The notes below the pieces were generated by a model. That model made no database searches, was not told where the DNA came from, and saw nothing but the letters and a program-made list of their open reading frames with translations. Below, piece after piece: positions 6,207-10,000 of a stretch of DNA of 10,000 bases. Source of the DNA: Chloroflexota bacterium (GTDB lineage Bacteria > Chloroflexota > Anaerolineae > Anaerolineales > Villigracilaceae); assembly GCA_020217065.1 (NCBI GenBank), contig JAIWOB010000086.1, positions 1 to 10,000 on the forward strand. Direction: 5' to 3'. The number at the start of each line of letters is the position of its first letter. The first letter of the stretch is position 1. The position numbers and the translations under genes were made by a program.

Positions 6207-6821
6207 TTATCGCCGCAAGAAGAGGGAAATAAGAAAGCCCGCCCCTCCCAAGGCGGCAAGCGTGAAAATAATGACAGCCAGCGAGATGGAGCCGACGGAA
6301 TTTTCCGCCGCTTCATCCATATAATCCAAAGTCTTTAAGGCGGGCGGGGGGGTAAAAGTCGGAAGCCGGGTATTGGTAGGGAGAACGGTAAATTGCGCCG
6401 CCAGGGTTGGGTCAATCGTGGATGTGGCGGGAGGCACAGGCGTTGGGGGCGGCTCGACAATCCGTAAAGTCCCCGGCGGGGAAACTTGCACAAGCGGAGA
6501 ATACACCCACCCCACCCCGTTGGGCGCGCCGGGATATTCGATTTGAATCCAATCTCCCCCCGGCGACCTGCCCAAGGCTGGGGCGGTCGAACCCTTCGGC
6601 AGGGTTCCGACGATGGGGTAAATCAGCGAATTCGGACCCAGGCGGACATTAATTTGCGGTTCGTCGGTAATTACCTTGATAAATAATCCTTCAGCGGCAG
6701 GCGTAGGGGTTATCTGCAAAGCCAGGGCGGGGGATACGGCATGAGACCAGGAAAAAATCGCTGGGACAAAAAAGAAAAAAGCAAAGAGAAGATAAATCAA
6801 ACGAAACCGATTTTGTCGCAT
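6207..6821 (-). CDS. SH3b-domain exported, membrane-anchored protein (paralog A)
   Basis: The 204-residue product has the same plan as its downstream neighbour. It has a signal peptide (1 to about 35, ending AVSPALALQ), an SH3b domain (about 46-114: INVRLGPNSLIYPIVGTLPKG, GDWIQIEYPG, GWVYSPLVQV), a Pro/Thr-rich stalk (118-162) and a C-terminal membrane helix (about 177-201) ending in LRR. The stalks of both proteins share TRLPTFT followed by a Pro/Ala-rich stretch, and both have an acidic DEAAE- or DAAED-like patch before the helix, so they arose by tandem duplication. The start ATG at 6821 has only a weak Shine-Dalgarno (AAGAG). Transcription likely starts from the palindromic promoter shared with the divergent zinc-ribbon gene. 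Function is unknown; sensing or binding the cell wall outside the membrane is a reasonable guess. Confidence 0.85.
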   Translation of the reverse strand: MRQNRFRLIYLLFAFFFFVPAIFSWSHAVSPALALQITPTPAAEGLFIKVITDEPQINVRLGPNSLIYPIVGTLPKGSTAPALGRSPGGDWIQIEYPGAPNGVGWVYSPLVQVSPPGTLRIVEPPPTPVPPATSTIDPTLAAQFTVLPTNTRLPTFTPPPALKTLDYMDEAAENSVGSISLAVIIFTLAALGGAGFLISLFLRR

Positions 6822-6854
6822 ATCGTAAATCGCTCTTAAGGAGAATCGTAAAGG

Positions 6855-6866
6855 CGATTATAATCG
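6855..6866. promoter_or_regulatory. Palindromic bidirectional -10 element (cgattataatcg)
   Basis: This 12-bp sequence is a perfect palindrome holding TATAAT on both strands (forward 6859-6864, reverse 6862-6857). It lies in the 50-bp space between the divergent SH3b and zinc-ribbon genes. The -35 regions are weak on both sides (forward TTAAGG, 6836-6841). Forward transcripts would begin at about 6871-6872, that is at the ATG of the zinc-ribbon gene. Confidence 0.55.
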
Positions 6867-6871
6867 AATTC

Positions 6872-7456
6872 ATGGAGCGAAAAATCTTCCACGGGAACAT
6901 CAAACCAGTAGATGTCGCCCAGGCTTTGCTGGGCGCGTTTAATCGAGGCAACCTCCGCGCGCAGACTTTCGGTCAAAGCGACAAGATGATTGTTCAAATC
7001 GGCACAAAACCGGGCGCCGCTTCGGGCGGTCAAACCGCCATCACCGTCACCGTTCAAAAATGGGAAGACGGCGTCATCGTAGAGCTCGGACAGCAAGCAT
7101 GGCTGGGAGTCGCCGCCAGCCTGGGAGCCAGCGCCATCGCCGCCTTAAAGAATCCGTTCAGTCTGCTGGGACGGCTGGACGATATTGCCCAAGATATTGA
7201 GAGCCTGCAAATTGGGGAGCGGGTTTGGCAAGTGGTCGCCCAAACGGCAAAGGCGGCGGGAGTTTCCACCGAATTGTCCGAACGCTTGAAACGCGCGACC
7301 TGCGAATATTGCGGCACGGCAAACGCGGTTGGGGAGCCTTCCTGCGTCGCCTGCGGCGCGCCGTTGGGAAACGCCCAACCAAATACCTGCCGCAATTGCG
7401 GTTATATTTACCAGCCTGGCGACAGGGTTTGCCGGCACTGTAAACAGCCGCTGTGA
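6872..7456 (+). CDS. Double zinc-ribbon protein with unrecognised N-terminal domain
   Basis: The 194-residue product ends in two CxxC-type zinc ribbons: Cys144, Cys147, Cys158 and Cys161 (CEYCGTAN... CVACGAPL), then Cys173, Cys176, Cys187 and Cys190 (CRNCGYIY... CRHCKQPL). Each set can bind one zinc. Residues 1-135 form a domain I do not recognise (MERKIFHGNIKPVDVAQALL); it has a mildly hydrophobic stretch at 77-92 that is too weak to call a membrane helix. The start follows the -10 element by only 7 bp and has no nearby Shine-Dalgarno sequence; AAGGAG at 6838-6843 is too far away (28 nt). Leaderless translation is therefore suspected. The FhaA-like gene follows after 43 nt, so this protein may work in the FHA signalling set, but its task is not known. 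Confidence 0.82.
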   Translation: MERKIFHGNIKPVDVAQALLGAFNRGNLRAQTFGQSDKMIVQIGTKPGAASGGQTAITVTVQKWEDGVIVELGQQAWLGVAASLGASAIAALKNPFSLLGRLDDIAQDIESLQIGERVWQVVAQTAKAAGVSTELSERLKRATCEYCGTANAVGEPSCVACGAPLGNAQPNTCRNCGYIYQPGDRVCRHCKQPL

Positions 7457-7499
7457 CGCCGCGCAAAACTGCAAGGCGGGACGCGCTCGGAAGCCAGCC

Positions 7500-8321
7500 A
7501 TGAATCTTCAGGAACTTGAAGCCCGTCTCCAATCGCTTATCGAAGTGGATTTGCTCAACCTCCTGCCGGGCAGGAATGTGGAAGACGTCGTCGTTCAGCA
7601 ATTGGCGGCGGCAATCCGCTTCAACGCGGAACCCCAGGAAGACGGCTCCATCATCGCTCCAAACGTCTTTACTTTGATAGTGCATCCTGCAAAAGCGGAA
7701 AAATGGCAGGACCGTCAATTGCTTGCAATCTTATTGCATTCCATCGCCTCCGCAGCGCAAGAAGCCGGGTTTCGAGTTACAATATCGCCGACGCTTACCA
7801 TTGCAACGGATGAAACGCTACCCTTAAACGACGCCCGCGTCCTGGCGTCGCACCGGATTGAAGCCATGTCTGAAACAAACGCAAACCCACTGGATACAAA
7901 CGCGCCCGAAGAGCAGAATAAAATGCCCGAAAACGCTTTTCTTATTGTTGAGGGCGTCAAGGTGTTTCCGCTAAAAACGCCCGTTATTAATATCGGGCGC
8001 AGACTCGACAACCAACTGGTCATTGACGACCCGCGCGTATCTCGTAATCACGCTCAGCTGCGCGCCATTAAAGGGCGGTTTGTGATTTTCGACCTAAACT
8101 CTACAGGCGGAACTTTTGTCAACGGGCAGCGCGCCAGCCAGACCGTGCTTTACCCGGGCGATGTAATCTCCCTGGCGGGCGTAGCGCTCATCTTCGGGCA
8201 GGATAACCCGCCTCCGCGTCCCGACCTCAAAGAGACAGCGCCCTACTCTCAAGCCGCTACGGAAAGACCCACCGCCATTCTTTCCACAGACCATTCTACG
8301 GCAAAACTGAAAAGAAAATGA
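7500..8321 (+). CDS. FhaA-like protein (DUF3662-like N-terminal domain plus FHA domain)
   Basis: The start is placed at the ATG at 7500, giving 273 residues. An open frame extends 57 codons further upstream but runs into the zinc-ribbon gene. GGAAG about 6 nt upstream and the good domain start (MNLQELEARLQSLIEVDL) support this choice. Residues 1 to about 120 resemble the FhaA N-terminal domain (DUF3662), although this is less certain than the FHA part. An acidic linker (123-144) follows. The FHA domain (about 147-235) has the phospho-threonine-binding residues: Gly166-Arg167, SRNHA (Ser181, Arg182, His184), Asn200-Ser201-Thr202 and Asn208-Gly209. FHA domains bind phospho-threonine on protein-kinase targets. 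The C-terminal tail (242-270) is rich in Thr and Ser and could itself be phosphorylated. The stop overlaps the start of the FhaB-like gene (ATGA). Confidence 0.9.
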   Translation: MNLQELEARLQSLIEVDLLNLLPGRNVEDVVVQQLAAAIRFNAEPQEDGSIIAPNVFTLIVHPAKAEKWQDRQLLAILLHSIASAAQEAGFRVTISPTLTIATDETLPLNDARVLASHRIEAMSETNANPLDTNAPEEQNKMPENAFLIVEGVKVFPLKTPVINIGRRLDNQLVIDDPRVSRNHAQLRAIKGRFVIFDLNSTGGTFVNGQRASQTVLYPGDVISLAGVALIFGQDNPPPRPDLKETAPYSQAATERPTAILSTDHSTAKLKRK

Positions 8322-8788
8322 GCGGCGTAGTCCTGTTGGTTTTGCGCCTGTTCCTGGCGGTTGTTTTATACGGCTTTCTGGGATGGGCGCTTTTTCTTCT
8401 ATGGAGGGATATTCACAAGCAGGGGACGGCTTTAGCAAACCGCCGCGTCCCGAATATCAGCCTGAGCGTTCGCTACGGTCAAGCCGCGCCGATTATAAAA
8501 AATTTCACTCAGCCTGCCGTTACCATCGGGCGAGACCCCGGCTGCGACCTTCCGCTTCCCGACGACGCCGTCTCCACCCGCCACGCCCAATTGACTCATC
8601 ACCATAATCAATGGTGGCTGGAAGACCTCGGCTCTACAAACGGAACAACCCTTAATCAGTCCGCCGTAACCATGCCCACTGTGCTAACCGCCGGAGATGA
8701 GATACAATGCGGAAATACGCGGCTTACCGTCAACCTCTCAACCAACACGCTCGTCTCACCCACGCAAAGACTGGACAAAAAATCATGA
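8318..8788 (+). CDS. FhaB-like membrane-anchored FHA-domain protein
   Basis: The 156-residue product starts with a membrane helix (about 5-29), which anchors it with the FHA domain on the cytoplasmic side (RDIHK after the helix supports this). The FHA domain (about 48-140) has Gly71-Arg72, STRHA (Ser86, Arg88, His89), GSTNGT (105-110) and Asn113, all the usual phospho-threonine contact residues. The layout, short N-terminal helix then one FHA domain, is that of actinobacterial FhaB/FipA. It overlaps the FhaA-like gene by 4 bp (ATGA) and the thioadenosine phosphorylase gene by 4 bp (ATGA), so the three are one translationally coupled unit. No protein kinase or phosphatase gene is visible in the window; one would be expected nearby. 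Confidence 0.92.
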   Translation: MSGVVLLVLRLFLAVVLYGFLGWALFLLWRDIHKQGTALANRRVPNISLSVRYGQAAPIIKNFTQPAVTIGRDPGCDLPLPDDAVSTRHAQLTHHHNQWWLEDLGSTNGTTLNQSAVTMPTVLTAGDEIQCGNTRLTVNLSTNTLVSPTQRLDKKS

Positions 8789-9648
8789 AACAAAAGGCTT
8801 CCATCGCAATCATCGGCGGCTCGGGATTGTATGAGATGCCCGGCTTGCAAGACGCAAAAGAATACAAAGTAAAGACGCCCTTTGGAAACCCCAGCGCGCC
8901 GATTATCGTTGGCGCGCTGGAAGGCGTTCAGATTGCCTTTCTCGCCCGGCACGGACACGGACATCGTCTCACGCCCGGGGAAGTCCCCTACCGCGCAAAT
9001 ATCTTCGCTTTAAAGTCTTTGGGCGTAGAACGGGTCGTCAGCATTAATGCTTGCGGCTCGCTGCGCGAAGATTACGCGCCTGGACACATCGTTATCCCTG
9101 ACGACCTTTTCGACCACACGAAAGCCCGTCCGCGCTCCTTTTTTGGCGAGGGCTTGGCGGCGCATGTGGGAGTCGCCAGCCCGTTCTGTCCCGACCTCTC
9201 GCAGCAGGTAGAAGCGGCGGCGCGGGCGGCAGGGGCAGTCACGCATCGCGGCGGAACTTTTATCATTATCGAAGGTCCGCGTTTTTCCACCAAAGCCGAG
9301 TCAAACGTTTTTCGCTCCTGGGGCATGTCTATCATTGGCATGACCGCCGCCCCCGAAGCCTTCCTCGCCCGCGAGGCGGAAATGTGCTATGCGGTAATGG
9401 CGCACGTCACCGATTACGACGTATGGCATGTAAGCGAATCGCCGGTAACCGTGGAAATGGTCGTCCAGACCCTTAAGCGCAACACGCAAAAAGCGCAAGA
9501 CGCCATCCGCAGCCTTGTGAAAAACCTGCAAGCGCCCGCTTGCGAATGCGGAAACGCGCTGTCCACTGCGCTGATTACCAATCCACAGGTCATTCCCCCT
9601 GCAACCCGCCAAAAACTCGACCTTCTGGTCGGGAAGTATTTGAAATAA
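8785..9648 (+). CDS. mtnP: S-methyl-5'-thioadenosine phosphorylase
   Basis: The 287-residue product splits 5'-methylthioadenosine with phosphate into adenine and 5-methylthioribose-1-phosphate, the first step of methionine salvage. The family motifs are complete: IIGGSGLYEMPG (9-20), ARHGHGHRLTPGEVPYRANI (54-73) for phosphate binding, EGPRFSTKAES (163-173), GMTAAPEAFLAREAEMCYA (185-203) and TDYDVW (209-214). Asp210 and Asp212 fit the 6-amino purine preference of MtnP, where 6-oxopurine phosphorylases carry Asn. The start is the ATG at 8785, overlapping the FhaB-like stop (ATGA); an upstream in-frame ATG at 8707 would add 26 unrelated residues within the FHA gene. There is no own Shine-Dalgarno, so translation is probably coupled. 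Finding this enzyme inside an FHA/cell-wall unit is unexpected. Confidence 0.95.
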   Translation: MKQKASIAIIGGSGLYEMPGLQDAKEYKVKTPFGNPSAPIIVGALEGVQIAFLARHGHGHRLTPGEVPYRANIFALKSLGVERVVSINACGSLREDYAPGHIVIPDDLFDHTKARPRSFFGEGLAAHVGVASPFCPDLSQQVEAAARAAGAVTHRGGTFIIIEGPRFSTKAESNVFRSWGMSIIGMTAAPEAFLAREAEMCYAVMAHVTDYDVWHVSESPVTVEMVVQTLKRNTQKAQDAIRSLVKNLQAPACECGNALSTALITNPQVIPPATRQKLDLLVGKYLK

Positions 9649-9804
9649 ATAACGCCGCGCGTCGTTTCGACGGTTAAAGACAAACGCGCCATCGTAAAGA
9701 CCTCGAGACGACGCCTGCGCGTTGTTTACCGCAAAGCCCGCTTTTTAGGAAGCCGGCGGGGGAAACGCTTCGCCATTAAAGCAAAAATGATGTACCATTG
9801 ACGA
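9649..9804. other. Non-coding spacer before the FtsW/RodA-like gene
   Basis: The 156-bp spacer is GC-rich and holds several short dyads: CGTCG-TTT-CGACG (9660-9672) and AACGCGC paired with GCGCGTT about 27 bp later. None is followed by a T-run, so no intrinsic terminator is evident. It starts with a copy of ACGCCGCGC right after the stop of mtnP. Near its end lies a four-codon reading frame, ATG ATG TAC CAT TGA (9787-9801), in frame with the next gene; it may be chance. I see no tRNA or riboswitch fold. Confidence 0.4.
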
Positions 9805-10000
9805 ATGTCCGATAAAACCCAAAGCCTGCTCCTGCGCTGGGCGGGGCTTTTTCTCTTTCTTCAATCCATCATTCTCACCCTCTCTCCCGCGGCGCGCGAA
9901 CGTTCGTGGAATGTGGATTATCGTTTTTCGCATTGGGCGGCTTTCCTCGCCTGGGCTTTTTTGACTTGGCTGGCGCATCGCGCAACGCTCAAAATCCTGC
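9805..10000 (+). CDS. FtsW/RodA/SpoVE-like membrane protein, N-terminal 65 residues
   Basis: Only the first 65 residues are in the window. They include two likely membrane helices (about 10-27, LRWAGLFLFLQSIILTLS; and about 41-57, FSHWAAFLAWAFLTWLA). The first visible part, with SPAARERSWNVDYRFSHW between the helices, resembles the extended N-terminus of FtsW/RodA/SpoVE proteins of Chloroflexota-type bacteria, which are peptidoglycan polymerases. This is recognition from memory on a short segment; another multi-span membrane protein is possible. The start is fixed by an in-frame TGA at 9799-9801. No Shine-Dalgarno is seen before the ATG. The position downstream of the two FHA genes fits the actinobacterial fhaA-fhaB-...-rodA order. 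Confidence 0.7.
   Translation, partial: MSDKTQSLLLRWAGLFLFLQSIILTLSPAARERSWNVDYRFSHWAAFLAWAFLTWLAHRATLKIL

Noticed and set aside
7158..7718. A reverse open frame of 186 codons across the zinc-ribbon and FhaA-like genes
   Set aside because: It spans two convincing forward genes and their boundary, and has a biased shadow-like composition.
9787..9801. A regulatory leader peptide (ATG ATG TAC CAT TGA)
   Set aside because: It is only four codons long with no binding site for ribosomes and no attenuator hairpins, so chance is the simpler explanation.
9649..9804. A tRNA or structured RNA in the spacer
   Set aside because: There is no T-loop-like GGTTCGA sequence, no acceptor pairing and no T-run. 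Only short GC-rich dyads are present.

Overview
The window looks like chromosomal DNA of a bacterium of moderately high GC, most likely a member of the Chloroflexota (Anaerolineae-like). This placement is inferred from gene content and the general look of the proteins: a DHCW-type cupin, short SH3b proteins with Pro/Thr-rich stalks, an FhaA/FhaB pair and an FtsW/RodA-like start. No rRNA or other phylogenetic marker is present. I see no tRNA, rRNA, CRISPR array, transposase, integrase or phage gene. Coding density is high, and eleven full and two partial genes fill almost the whole window.

Left part (1-2270): the 5' portion of a thiolase reads off the left edge on the minus strand. It is divergent from a 456-residue protein that joins a helical HEAT-like domain to a YqiA-like alpha/beta hydrolase in one open frame. 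The 159-bp divergent spacer carries -10 hexamers for both directions in the same few bases.

Middle part (2283-5570): on the minus strand is a membrane protein with an N-terminal TIR domain, a charged helical linker, one membrane span and an external FGE-sulfatase-fold domain. Its architecture suggests a receptor. Divergent from it are a HAD phosphatase (starting at TTG) and a small cupin. A HesB/IscA-type iron-sulfur protein with an extra cysteine-rich tail follows, with its own near-consensus promoter, and ends at a strong bidirectional terminator.

Right part (5576-10000): this is the most coherent region. Two tandem paralogous secreted or anchored SH3b proteins run leftward. Rightward, from a promoter built around a perfect 12-bp palindrome (cgattataatcg), run a double-zinc-ribbon protein, an FhaA-like protein (DUF3662-like domain plus FHA), an FhaB-like protein (membrane helix plus FHA) and an S-methyl-5'-thioadenosine phosphorylase. 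The last three overlap by ATGA. After 156 bp an FtsW/RodA/SpoVE-like membrane protein begins and runs off the right edge. The order FHA-FHA-...-FtsW/RodA recalls the actinobacterial fhaA-fhaB-pstP-rodA-pbpA-pknA-pknB cluster, so a phospho-threonine-controlled cell-envelope locus is plausible, with a methionine-salvage gene embedded in it.

The features most worth a second look are the TIR/FGE receptor-like protein, the HEAT-hydrolase fusion, the FHA/SH3b/FtsW region with its palindromic shared promoter, and a 9-bp motif that follows three different stop codons.
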